Below, piece by piece: positions 9,407-20,589 of a stretch of 43,466 bases of DNA. Under the pieces are notes generated by a model. It had not been told where the DNA came from. It did not search any database and saw nothing but the letters and a program-made list of their open reading frames with translations. The position numbers were made by a program, and so were the translations under genes. The first letter of the stretch is position 1. Every line of letters starts with the position of its first letter. Location: the NCBI GenBank assembly GCA_021401465.1, contig JADDMT010000190.1, positions 1 through 43,466 on the forward strand. The letters are read 5' to 3'. This DNA comes from Teratosphaeria epicoccoides (lineage: Eukaryota > Ascomycota > Dothideomycetes > Mycosphaerellales > Teratosphaeriaceae).

Positions 9407-10288
9407 ATGGCGACAAGCGCATTGCGGTTCCGGACGCCGCACATCGAAGAAATGCCGACAGCGCAGTCAAAGCAGGCACCTGGGTTTGCTTGGGTTGCTG
9501 TCGCTGACGCGCAGGAAGATCCAGCTAAGAATTGGGGCACCTCCAGCCGAAAGCGAGCACGGCAATTGGTAGGAGGACAAACAGAGCAGCAAAGAGAAGC
9601 GCTCAGTGCTAGGCAACAGCGGGAGAACGAGCGCAGGATACGCGAGCTCAACAATGACGGCTCAAATCGAGATGTCGCGATACCCTCAAATTCGAAGAAG
9701 GAAGGCGCGAGCAGCGGTATGACAAAGGTGGCAAGGACATCAAACACGAAAAAGATCCTGGCTTCCGGCAAGACATTCGCGCATTACCTGGACGATGAAG
9801 AAGCTGAGATTTCTCGGACGGGCAGGCGGGATGGAGAGAACGAGGTTCCTCCAGCAAGCACGCAGCGAGCTAGCAAGACTCCGCTTGCTCGTCGGAAGCC
9901 GACAAGGGAGGATAGCAGTATGAGTGGGAGTCCAGCACCATCGAGTACGCCTATGCCTCCACCGCCTTTCCCGAGAATGATGTCATCGGTTCACACTATC
10001 AACGTCGACAGGGCAAGAATAGATCCCGAAGATTCCGGTGACGACGAGAGTACGATTGCGCCGTTACCATCTTCAGCAGAGATTGAGGCGCTGCTGAGCG
10101 CGCCGCCACTCCCCTACAACCAAGCACGCGCCGCCCCTCCACCTCCCAACGCACCACCGCCGCGGAAATTCTGTGAGACGTGTGGGTATTGGGGTCGCAT
10201 CAAGTGCATGAAGTGTGGAATTGAGGTGTGCAGTGTAGTCTGCAAGGACGAGCATGACCAGGTCAAGTGCCTCAAGATGTATACTTGA
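9407..10288 (+). CDS. VPS71: HIT zinc-finger protein, Vps71/Swc6-like SWR1 complex subunit
   Basis: Single exon, 293 residues. The C-terminal HIT finger has Cys256, Cys259, Cys267, Cys270, Cys275, Cys279, His283 and Cys288, the eight ligands of the paired-zinc fold. The rest is disordered and low in conserved domains. The KTFAHYLDDEEA segment near residue 125 and the LLSAPPLPYN segment just before the finger are, from memory, typical of filamentous-fungal Vps71 (ZNHIT1) proteins. Known role: a structural subunit of the SWR1 remodeller, which places histone H2A.Z in promoter nucleosomes in the nucleus. Pro-rich stretches (MPPPPFP, APPPPNAPPP) flank the finger. The start at 9407 is chosen because it is the first ATG (ACCATGG context) and the upstream frame has no similar sequence. 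Other HIT-finger proteins, such as those of box C/D snoRNP assembly, are less likely because the finger is at the C-terminus. Confidence 0.87.
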   Translation: MATSALRFRTPHIEEMPTAQSKQAPGFAWVAVADAQEDPAKNWGTSSRKRARQLVGGQTEQQREALSARQQRENERRIRELNNDGSNRDVAIPSNSKKEGASSGMTKVARTSNTKKILASGKTFAHYLDDEEAEISRTGRRDGENEVPPASTQRASKTPLARRKPTREDSSMSGSPAPSSTPMPPPPFPRMMSSVHTINVDRARIDPEDSGDDESTIAPLPSSAEIEALLSAPPLPYNQARAAPPPPNAPPPRKFCETCGYWGRIKCMKCGIEVCSVVCKDEHDQVKCLKMYT

Positions 10289-13200
10289 GTCACAGCTAAT
10301 TAACTTTCATGGTTCAGTGAAAGCTATAGGCCACGGGGCATGACCATTTGACGGATGCTCTCGGATATGAATGAACCGGCGAGCGACGAGTGCCGTGCAT
10401 TGCGCTTGCGCAGCGTCAGGCTCACTTCTCCCGGGTGCTGTGGGTCCAATAACACGCACTTCCCGGGCTTGATTCAAAGTTGCAGCGCCAGCAGCAGTCA
10501 ATTGTTGGTCAACCACGCGGTCGCAGGATAACTCACGCTGCAATTGACTGATTGATAGTCTCCACCTGCTTCAGGGTTTCCTATGCTGCGAGATCACCTA
10601 CCTTTTTGCGGCATCGAACATCAATACTGTCTGTCATTGGAACAATGAAGACACTAGCCATCGCAGCTCAACATAAGCGATGAGTGAGTATCAACATCTT
10701 TCTGGATGGCGGCATCCGAAGATGTGCAACTCCAAACTTGGCACTGTTGAGCCCCATGATGATTGTGTGGCTTGAGCAGCCACCTGTGGCTTTGAGCTGC
10801 GGCGCAGAGTGCATACACAGTTTATCGTGCTGTGTAAGCAAGCCTCAACAGCCGTGGCTTGACCTTGATCACCCCGATAGGTCCAAGTGGGATCGGAAGA
10901 TATGTATGAGTACGTGATTGATCTCCTGCAGGTCGAATCGAGTTGGATACCGGAGCAGGGCTTCTTATGCACGACCGTTCACTTTATTCTCCTGTACTGC
11001 ATAATCATCACCTGCATATTCATATAACTCTACTGCTCTTTTGTACAATCCGCTTCGTGATGCGACCAGGCAATATACTTCTCCCTGCGATTGCGGTTTC
11101 TACCGGCACCAGGAATGTTATTTCATCCCCCGACTGCCGGAAATGCACATGCAGCTGACGTGATATAGGGCTTCACAGTCTTCGATGAGCGGTGTGCTTG
11201 ACTTCATACTATAAGCTTTCGTATCATCTCAAGCTAGGATACCCGAGACAACACATTGCGCAAGCTCAAACAGCGCATACCGCGATACGAGATAGGCTCA
11301 AGACCTTGTGCAGATTACGATCTGTCACTGGGATCACTGCGCATGGGAGTTGCGACATCAGACGGCGACAGCTAGCCACGCGTGTTTCGTTGCGAGTTCT
11401 CTTGAGAGATCCAAGCTCGAGGTGACAACTAAATCCTGCACCTCGCAACTGGTGTGAGCCCGCCACGCACCTCGCCGCTAATGAGTGTGACCCCTCGGAG
11501 AAAATTGCGAAGGGACACCCCAGTTAGAAATGCCCAAATTCTGCTGCCTGGTAGCGGTCCCGCCGGGAAGTACATGTACATGTTGCAGAGCAGCAGAAGA
11601 GATGGTTTCCCAATCATAGGGCGGTATACTTTGCATGGTTCATGGGATGGATCGTGCCATCTCGCCGGGCAGTCGGATCCGCATCGCCTTGTGCCAACTG
11701 CCAACACGACGGACGGCCGTAGGGCGGCCTCTGCTGCGAATGTCGGGAGCTGTGCCGACGTCCGCTACCGTCACCGTATTGCCAATCATTCGACCTGCAT
11801 CGAAGCCCAACGACTTAGGCGAGAGTCGCAGCACGGTAACATCTGCGATCTGGCATGGGCCGCAGCCAGGCATGTTGACGAAACATGCGCGCGGGGTTGT
11901 CGGTAGCAGGGCTTGTTTTCCGGCGTAGGGCAATCAGATCTCAAGCTCTGTGGCACAGTGAAAATGCGCCCAATAGCTCAATATTGTTTTAGCAGCCATA
12001 ATGTGCGTCTTGGCATACTAATCAACTCGCAAGTGGGATTCGGAAGCGTCTTGTAGCCGCCTTGCATTTGGCATGCGCACGGTGCGGCCTTCGATGTCTT
12101 TCCCCGCGACAGGCCAAGCCTGCAGCTGCATGATTGCCGATCGGTCACAGAAAGCTACCCAGCTACCCAGACCCAGCCTGCGAGCACAGCCACACGCCGC
12201 TCGTTCCCAGTCCTCTGGCTCTCAGCCCACGTTCCAAAACGTTCTTCCGACAAGTGTGAACCACAGGAAACGGTGAAAATGTCAAAAGAGGCGGACTGCA
12301 TCGCCGATAGACCGAATGACGATCATGACCGGGACGCAATCAATCATTCCATCGTCACAGCAATTCGTACAGAGTGGCAAAGACATAGCGTCCAGCAGTG
12401 TGATCAGCACAAGCGTATGACGCCCATGGCGACACGTCAGCCATGGCACTGCACAAGGCCTTCTCTGTGACATGGCGGTGCCGCAGGTGAGGCGCGTATT
12501 GTGCCTGAGAGACTACGCAATCACGAATTCACAGCGAATAGACCGAAGCACAAGGGAGCTACGAAGATCGAACATGCACCCGACCGTGTTTCAGGTACGA
12601 GGTGAAGCCCCTCGATTCCAAGGCACGACTGGCGTGAGCAGCAGATGCGCTATCGTGATACGGCTTGGATCCTACAGTTGTGAATGGGGCGTTCTATCAA
12701 CAAGGGAACGCGCGAGCTGCCATGTTTTCCGTATCCCGTCGCGTCAGAGTGGGAAGGTACAGCACGATCCACGGCAGACGTAAACTCTCTTTCATGAAAC
12801 TCGGTACGAGGGGTGTTCGAAGCAAAGACGCTGGTACGAACGATGCCTCAGTACCCAGATGATAATGTCGCTACTATGTCGTAGCATCTCTCGCAATTGT
12901 GGGTATCTCAAATTAGATTCCTCGTCCCGAATCGTCACCACAGGTCTGGTGCCAACGTATGCAATTAGCCATTTACTGCCAAACAGTATCCCGTAATGTG
13001 TCGTCCCAATTCGTCCATCCCCACAACCATGGTAATTTGCAATATGTATTACTCGCGCATATTCAGACCAAAAAAGAGCCCAAATCCATTTCTCCTAGCC
13101 CTCTTTTCGCCATAATGGGTATCGTAAATAATCAAGGAAATCGAAACTGCCTGCTATCAAGGGCGTGGTACCTTGGTGCCTATCTGGGAGGCCTCGATTC

Positions 13201-13308
13201 TGAAACAGATGAATATGTGTAGGCGTGCTGGCGGTGGCATCGTCATCATCGTCGCCAGATTAAGTGAATGTTTGTTCGGGTGGGATGATTGTTGAGCGCC
13301 CGCACTTT
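10289..13308. other. 3-kb intergenic stretch with no supported gene
   Basis: All frames contain only short ORFs (up to 150 codons, at 11454-11906) with no recognisable domain, biased composition or plausible splice structure. Base composition is balanced and there is no RIP-like TAG/CTA excess, so it is not an obvious transposon relic. I found no tRNA cloverleaf or rRNA. It may contain regulatory DNA or a non-coding transcript. The 3' ends of the Vps71-like and CP2 genes face each other across it. Confidence 0.6.
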
Positions 13309-16050
13309 CTAGAAGATGAGCTTCATCTCGTAGCCATCGGCGCTGATATTCTCAACCGTCTGTACTTCTCCATCGCATTGGAGGTCTGTAGGTCCTGCGT
13401 CCCATTCCCTGCGCCCTCTCAACGGCGAGTCTGGCTGCATATCTGATATTTCCGCCGTCATGTCCTGTCCTTCGGGTATCTCCTGTACACCTTCGTCATC
13501 GACGAGAATGTTGAGCCCCTGTTGATTGATTCTGGTGACCCGCAGCACTTTTGTGGGCTCTATATCGCACTTCGTTGCGATGGCGTTCACGAGATCTTTG
13601 GTGGTCCGCTTCATCAGGTAAATCGCCCGATGGTAGTTGTCGGGAGGTGTTTGGCTCGCTACTCGAGGTTGGACGTAGAAGCAAGCAACAGGCTTCACAG
13701 CGCGTTCTGCGGGTGGCTGGTATTGCGGATCCAGGCCAAGCGCTTCGACCCATCCAGACATCGCACCACCCCCTGGCGACTTGATCTGAATCTTGACTGG
13801 CTGATGATCTGGAGGACTGGCGAGTCGTTGGGGCAGAGATGGTTGTATATCCATCGTGGCAGTCTGTGGGTGACTGCGCCATTCGCTCGAGTTGACTCTC
13901 GAAGTTGAAGGGAGGGGCGTGGGTTGCTGAAGAGTAGAGTCCCGTCTGCCTTCTCCGACTGATCGTGAACTGGGACTTGGAGAACCGGCTGATGAGTCTT
14001 GTGTGCTTTGACGGTCCCATCCCGACGATTCTTGCGTATCGGTCCGGACCAGGGCCACAGCGTCGCCAGAGAGTTTGACAGGATACAGATCCGGATCGTC
14101 CTGGTCGTCTCCTCGCAAGTACAGAACGCTTGCGGGCCTGGTCGACGTGAACATGTCTTGCAGCGTCATCAGCTTCATGTGGAGGTCTTCTTCCGCGCTT
14201 CCCCTGCCGCCATTCGATGTGACAGAAGTGACAGACCATGTCCTCCTATGCTTGGGCACTTTGCCAGGTCTTTCGTCCAACATTGACTTCGCCGCATTGC
14301 CGCGCTTCCTCTTCCCCAGGTCTCTCATGCCAGACTCAATCTGAGCAATCTGCTGGTTGAGCTTGTCGATGGTCTTCTTGACATGTGCCACATCATTCGA
14401 AAGCTTGCGCTCTGCGCCGTGGTCCCGGAAGAGTTTCACTTTGCAGTAACATACTTCGGGGGCTTCAGCTCGCGGATGTGGTGGCAGGTCTCCCAGCATT
14501 TCGGTCTTGGCACACAAACGCACAGGTATGCCCTTGACGCCTTTCGAATGGCTGAAGTCAGTAGAGAGGAAATTGAAGCGCACCGGGATTGGGCACTCAG
14601 CAGCACCCGCTGGTGGACTCCAAATGACACAAAACCCATCATAGGAAGAGCTCTCCAAATCGATCCGCGGTTTACCAGGGTCTTCGGCATTGCCTGTTTG
14701 ACCAGACTCCACATACTCGACAGCTTGCAAGCGCCCACCTCTATGATGAGCTTCATTCGTACCACGTCCCTCCTTCCACAGCTGCCAACAGGCTGCGGGC
14801 TTCTGTCTTTGCTGCTCGTCCTCGAACGAAACTCGAACGAAAGTGCGGTACTTCACGGGCGCGATAGGTTGCTGAGCATGCGTGTCGACGACGTTGAGCG
14901 TGTATGCCTGTCCTTTATTGAGGTAAGTGACTGGAATCTCATCTGAATGCTTGATCATTGCGGTAGGAGCGTTGAGAGTAACATGATAGCGAAATCTGTG
15001 CGCGTCGGGTCAGCCAAAGCCGTTCAATCATGGAACAGCATCACAATACTCACTTGTCTCCAGTAGGGTGTAAAGTAGGTGCATGGATAGCATGTTGGAT
15101 ACTCGGTGGATGGTGGAACATCATCTCCGGTGTCTGATGAGACTGATGCATGCTTACATCCATGCCGAGATCATCAACGGGAGATTCGTCGATGTGTCCG
15201 TCCAGACCATCGAACGAATGCTGGTGGGTGAAATGGTGCGGAGGAAAGCTCTGTTGCTGGTGCATCTGGAATGGGTTGACATTTTGGAATGATTGCTGTT
15301 GGAGTTGCTGAGGGAGTTGGGGCTGGAAGCTGTGATAAGCGCTCTGCTGGCCAGCATGCAGTGCACCTTCTGACGTTGGTAACGATAGCGGTGTGCCCAG
15401 GCCCACGCCGAACCCTGGAGTATGTAGGTCGCCGGCCTGATTGTGGTAGTGGGTATTGTTGCCGCCTGGAGTCGGCGTGTAGTACCCAGGCATTTGATTT
15501 GCAAACAGGTTGAAGCTCTGGCTGTTGGGATCCATCATAGAAGGCGTCAGTCCAGAAGTCCCAAAATTCCAAGGCTCGTTAGATCCCCGCGGACTTGGAT
15601 CTGCCTCTTTCATATCATGTGAATGAGTGTCCATAGGTCTGTATGAAAGAATATCAGTCATTGTGTCGGTTGGGAGTCCGAGTATGTCTAAGGAGAAGTG
15701 TTGTCGCTTGGGCCTCTGCCAAAGATCAGGCTGCAGACTCCAGAGGCGCGCCCAATGCTTGAACAGGGACATACCTTGCGGTCAGAGGAGGAAATACATC
15801 GAGCGCTTCCGCGAGGCTACTTGCGCCATGCGCGCTCGGCGCGGTCTTTCCTACAGAGGCCTGAGACAGTTGCGGAAATTTCGCTTTGAAGTTCCTGTAC
15901 AGCTCATCGCTCGGTTTTTGGGACGTTCTGTGAATTATTGTCATCAACGTTAAGACTCCACAAGTCAAAGTCTCCCTGGCGCGGCAAAGCCGATCAGTGT
16001 GGCAGTTGAGGCGTTGCTGTGGCCGTTACGACTCACCTCCTGCTAAACAT
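13309..16050 (-). CDS. CP2/Grainyhead-family transcription factor
   Basis: Preferred model: exons 16050-16037, 15927-15775, 15638-15054 and 14995-13309, with introns of 109, 136 and 58 bp. It gives 812 residues starting MFSRRTSQKPSDELYRNF. If the 14-nt first exon is wrong, translation could start at the ATG at 15944 (813 residues). Residues about 60-245 are a Gln/His/Pro-rich low-complexity, activation-like region. The CP2 DNA-binding domain (PF04516) starts about 245 (FRYHVTLNAPTAM) and continues through VIWSPPAGAAECPIPVRFNF and IPVRLCAKTEM to about 455. A short coiled segment follows (KKTIDKLNQQIAQIES). A C-terminal ubiquitin-like dimerisation region spans about 700-780 (RAIYLMKRTTKDLVNAI). 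Known relatives bind DNA in the nucleus as dimers and regulate epidermal or cell-wall genes. The targets in this organism are unknown. Confidence 0.9.
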
Positions 16051-18221
16051 CTTCTGCTGCCCCAAACACCGAACAACCCAGAAACTCGTGTCAAGGCCTC
16101 CAAGTTAGCAACATGGGAGGAACGGAGGTAGGATGTTGCCAAAGCCTGTTGCAGCGCACGGTTGTGTGGTCGTGAAACAGCGGATAGGACTGAATGTAAT
16201 TAATTCGGGCGTCAGCCACAGGAGCGGGCCCCTCTGACCTCTTTAATCGCCGTGCTGACAGGGATGATAAGGCTAGGCTAAAGGTTCGGCGATGATGCAC
16301 TGAGTGCCGCCATGTGCTTCAAAAATGCCCAAACACCTCGTCAAGATTCGCGACGTGTGCATCAGACGTCTCCTCGTGTAAAAGAGTTTGGTTTCGCGGG
16401 ATCGCTTCGAAACATGCTTCATCCGACACACACTACGCGAGACGCCACACTTGCATCTGCACCGCCACATCGCGCGGCACAAGCAGGCAGCCGCTGAGAG
16501 AAAGTCAAAGAGGCTGCCGTGGCGCTGTCCTTGCACATGTCGGTCAAAGCTCGAGGATGACATGCCACATCAAGTATACTCCGAGGAAGAGAGAAGCTGC
16601 GGCCTCGAAGCTAAAGTGCAAACCCCTGTTCAACATGCAGGCCGCTGTGGCTCCTCTCGCGTAACAAGTCCCCTCTTCCCGTGATCCCAGCGTTAGTCCC
16701 ATTTGGAGCTCCAGATCGTTGAGATTAAGCACACGAACCCGTCATCATTGTCCGGTGTATTAGCTGCAATGAAAGTGGAGAACAAAGATGATGTTCATGT
16801 GCAGATGCGACTCCGCACTCGATGCCACTTGCTGCTGGTTTCGGCTCCTGCGACGTTAGGAAACGCTGCAAAATCACAGGAGCCCAATGTCCTAACCAAT
16901 ATAGACGTTTCGGTTCGCGTGATTCAGATCGTTGACCGTCACCCTTTCATATCCAACATACGAAGATTCGTAGGGACATCCCGGCATAACTCTCTATAGT
17001 CCCCGTTTCCATGTCGAGCACGCAACGAGGGCTATCATGAATGGTATCGCGCGTCATCAACATTCAGCACGTCAACCATTTACGCTTCAGAGATAGGGGC
17101 GTCATTTTTCGCATAAAAGTTTTCCTGAGCCAAACAGACTTGATAGCAGTAGCCCGACGTTTTGCGTGATCGAAAGCCGTTGGCTGCCAACGGCTTCCTA
17201 TGCTTTTGCTGGCGCACGATGCTGCCGCTGGCAAGTAGCGGTCTGAACGGCGATGAGCGTTAAGGCGTAGGTGCCATGGGTCCTCCATCGATTTTCGCCC
17301 TATTTATGGTCCAAGACTGCGGTCTGAACACCGAGAAGGTCGGCCGGATCTTTTGAAGCCGGTCGGCGAGCCGTTGCGCACCCAGGTCAGCGAAGTGTCA
17401 ATGATAGGTGTACATACCGCGGCTGGAGGGCGCGGAGGCGTTGGACTACCATCCGATGGACGAAGTGAAACGGCCCGTAAACGGCCTGGGATATATGACG
17501 TCTTGTGGGAAGTGGTAGTCAGGTAGCGGTGCTCCACTGCAGTCTGTGGTTTATCGATCTTCCGCGACATAAGTGGTGTCTGATCAAGAAGCGGAGGAAG
17601 CATCGTCCTCGATCCCGAAATGATCAGCGCATGGTCAGGTGGCCTCTGTGCAGTACCGCGTCAGCATAGGCAGCAAAGACTGGTGTTCTGGAACACAGAG
17701 CGTGAGGGGCGACCACACCAAGCACATGTGCTGCGCCACTACTGCTGCCACATTGGAAACGTGGCTCCCCTCCCTTGTGGCCGGCTTCTACTACCGGACG
17801 CTTAAAATGTGCTTAGGTGCATGATGTACAGCCCAACTCACAGCGATCGAGGACTGTGCTTTCGTAGGCTCGTAGCTAATGCAGCCCAAGATTCGTTCCG
17901 CGAGCGGCGGTATGCGCCGGATCAAGCTCGCCCATCGGGCTTCTTCGGTAAGGTACATAATCAATATCAGATCGGGGCAGGTCATGACTCAGCCCTTCCA
18001 CGCCACCAAGCGCCGACCGCATCTGAGCATCAGATTCATCTTGCCCGAAAGGCTCAATTTTGCTGCGATCCTTCATGCTCCCCATCTACCAAGGCTGGCA
18101 GTACGCAAGTGGGTAGCGATGTCAGGTACAATGCAATCATCAAAACCGCTCTTATATTCGCTCTTGCATGCTCGGAAACGATCGCGTCAGACCAGACAGC
18201 CCATACGTACCCCAACAGACA
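16051..18221. other. 2.2-kb intergenic stretch with no supported gene
   Basis: The right part lies beyond the 3' end of the coiled-coil gene, and the left part should include the CP2 promoter. ORFs are at most 145 codons and have no domain, splice or composition support. There is no RIP-like composition, no RNA gene and no repeat that I can identify. Confidence 0.6.
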
Positions 18222-20115
18222 CTAGTAAACGTCGACTTTGGCGGCGTCTGCGTAGGCGTCGCGTGCCATTGGGTGCGTCTTCTCGACATTCGCATTGCGC
18301 AATATTAAATCAGTGAGCATTCTGTTGCCACTGATGGGCTCTAACGCCGCTGTGGTAGTGGTGTCGTAACCATGTGCGCGGCTAAGCATGCTCTGCTTGG
18401 TGCTGCTGTCGCCAATCGCTTGCGAGCTGCAGACCGAGACTGAACCTGAGCGGCTGGCACTTGCGTTCTCGGAGCGTTTGCTCAATGTGAGCATGCTAGA
18501 GCTGGACATATCTCGTTCTTGCCTTGGGCGAGCCACGGAGCTGGCACAATCTACCGGTGCCGGGATCCTGGATGCACGACGGTCAAGCAGGGGCAATGGG
18601 ACGGCTGAGCTCTGATCGGGCGAATTGTAATTCGCCTTAAATCTTGGACAGTCTATCGATTGTGGCAATGCGGACGACGAGATGCTCCTTCGAAGAACAG
18701 GCTGTCCCAATATGTTCTCCGCAGCATCTTGAGGCGAATTGTCGGTGGTGTCATCTCCCGCTTCGAAGGAGAATCTCTTGATATCTGGGTGTGGCCTAAG
18801 CTTGTGGAAGAGTCCTGATGCCTTTGACATCAAGGAGCCCTGCTTCTGCCCCTTTGAGACCGATGCAGACCTCCAGGCCGGCTTATCAATTTCTGTCTGA
18901 CCGGGCTTAGGTCTGGATACGTGGCGGGTGGACGGCGTGGCCGTGACCTTCTCAGCAGCGGGTTCCGGCATCTGGACGTCAAACATCTCTAGGAGCTTCG
19001 GCACGACTTTGGACAAATCCACCCGCCGACGTCGGGCAAGAGCTTCTGCAAGGCGATGGATCAACTGCATTTCGCCGGCTTCTGGGCTATCAAGGGCCGC
19101 AGCGGCATTTGGCAGAGCGCCTTCATGGTGACTGAATGTCGAGAACGTGTCGTCGGAAGAGCTGCTTGGTGTCTCCGACGTAGTCTTGAGCGTATCTGCT
19201 TGCGTCTCGAGCATGGAAGTCTCTGCGAGGGTGCTGCGCATCGCGTCTGGCGGTGTACCAAATGGCAAGTCGGCATGGATGTTTGTGGAAGATTTTTTGG
19301 ACATCAGCTGTTGCGACAGTCGTCGCATCTGCGCAGACGGGGAATGAACTCTCATTACAGCTGGAATCGTATTAGCAGCGGTCCGGCTTCTCGCTGCAAG
19401 CAGACGCACCTCGTTGATTGCTCCACGCCTTTTCGTCGTACTGCTGATGCCGTTCGAGGAACTCGAAAATCGTCTGGAGACCATCGTCTTCGAGGCGGCT
19501 CCGTCTATTGGCATCTTTCTGGCGCAGTAGACTGTCTTGTCGAGCTAGAGTCACTTCGGCCACGCCGCGTTGACCTTTTACAAGCAATAATTCGAGCCTT
19601 TTCACTTCTGCCTTGAAGTCCTGACGCTCCTCCGACCACTGCTTTGACGCAATTTGCAGGCGCTTCTCAAGGGCGCCGCATTTGCTCAGCTCTTCACAGA
19701 TCTGTGCTTGCAGCTGGCTGTTATCGTCCCTGAGATCCCGGTAGCATTCGAAGATCCGGAGTAGCGTGCCGCTGAATCGAGGCTCCAGTGCATCGTAAGG
19801 ATTTGCCAATAGTCGGCACATGATGGTATCCATGAGCTCTTCCGGATTTGGATCAGGAAATGGCTCATCAGCTGGCCACGTCGGCATTTCTGGGTCAAAC
19901 ACATCGTCGTTGAACACTGGCACCGATGGCTCACGCCTAAGAGTCCCGGCTGCAGGGCCATGATTCGTGAAGTATGATGAAAACTTGGGCTTCAACCCAC
20001 GCTTTGGGGTGACTGACAATGTGATGATATCTGCGTCTTCGTGCTCGGGAGCGGCAGGAGTGCGAGCTCTGGCGGGCTGTATCATGCGTCTCCATTGCTG
20101 GATATTGTCCGCCAT
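18222..20115 (-). CDS. 614-aa coiled-coil protein of unknown function
   Basis: Two exons (20115-19410 and 19360-18222) with a 49-bp intron. The donor is GTGCGT and the branch site is a good TGCTAATAC. Splicing joins the two overlapping frames and gives 614 residues. Residues 1-110 contain a basic ITLSVTPKRGLKPKFSSYF segment and an acidic Pro-rich stretch. Residues about 115-225 are a long charged coiled coil (DLRDDNSQLQAQICEEL through FLERHQQYDEK). The remainder is Ser/Thr-rich and probably disordered, apart from a helical patch (IHRLAEALARRRRVDLSKVVPKLLEMF). There is no signal peptide, membrane segment or catalytic motif. I do not recognise the family. The arrangement suggests a cytoskeletal, septal or scaffold protein, but that is a guess. 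Its start is 474 bp from the 3' end of the tannase-family gene. Confidence 0.85.
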
Positions 20116-20589
20116 GCCGCCAGCGGCTCTTTGGCCAAAAGGAAAAAGCGTTGACAGAATGGTGTGCGCAGGCAGGACGTAACTCGGAAGGTACCTTTTG
20201 CAAATGGAAGTCGCTGTGGTGCAGGTGTAATGGAGGAAAGCGCACTGGACTTATCTGAGGAAAGAGGAAGCACGGCCTTCCTTCGTTCCTTCCCCCGAGC
20301 CTCATTCAACCGGCAACAGTTTGCATTATCGTGTTTAATCCTTTACAGAGGTGTACATAGTTCCATAAAATTGTTTCATCATCAATGGTATGGCAGCATC
20401 TTTCCAATCATCATGGGCGACAGCAGTGATTGATCAGTCCCAACGTCAAGCCGAGACCCCATTTGACCAGGCTACAGTCCAGATCACTGCTAATGATGCT
20501 TACCAAAGACGAGCAGACTTCTGCCGAGTATCGCACGCACGTAGCCACGCCATCAGCAGCACATCCCCGTTTGCAACTGCCAGTCACCC

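Noticed and set aside
11454..11906. 150-codon ORF in the intergenic gap, overlapped by an antisense ORF of 97 codons
   Set aside because: No domain, no splice extension and no coding-like composition; both strands are equally open, as expected in GC-balanced non-coding DNA.
14383..14946. 187-codon plus-strand ORF
   Set aside because: Shadow of the CP2 DNA-binding domain on the other strand.
19056..19616. 186-codon plus-strand ORF
   Set aside because: Shadow of the 614-residue coiled-coil gene.
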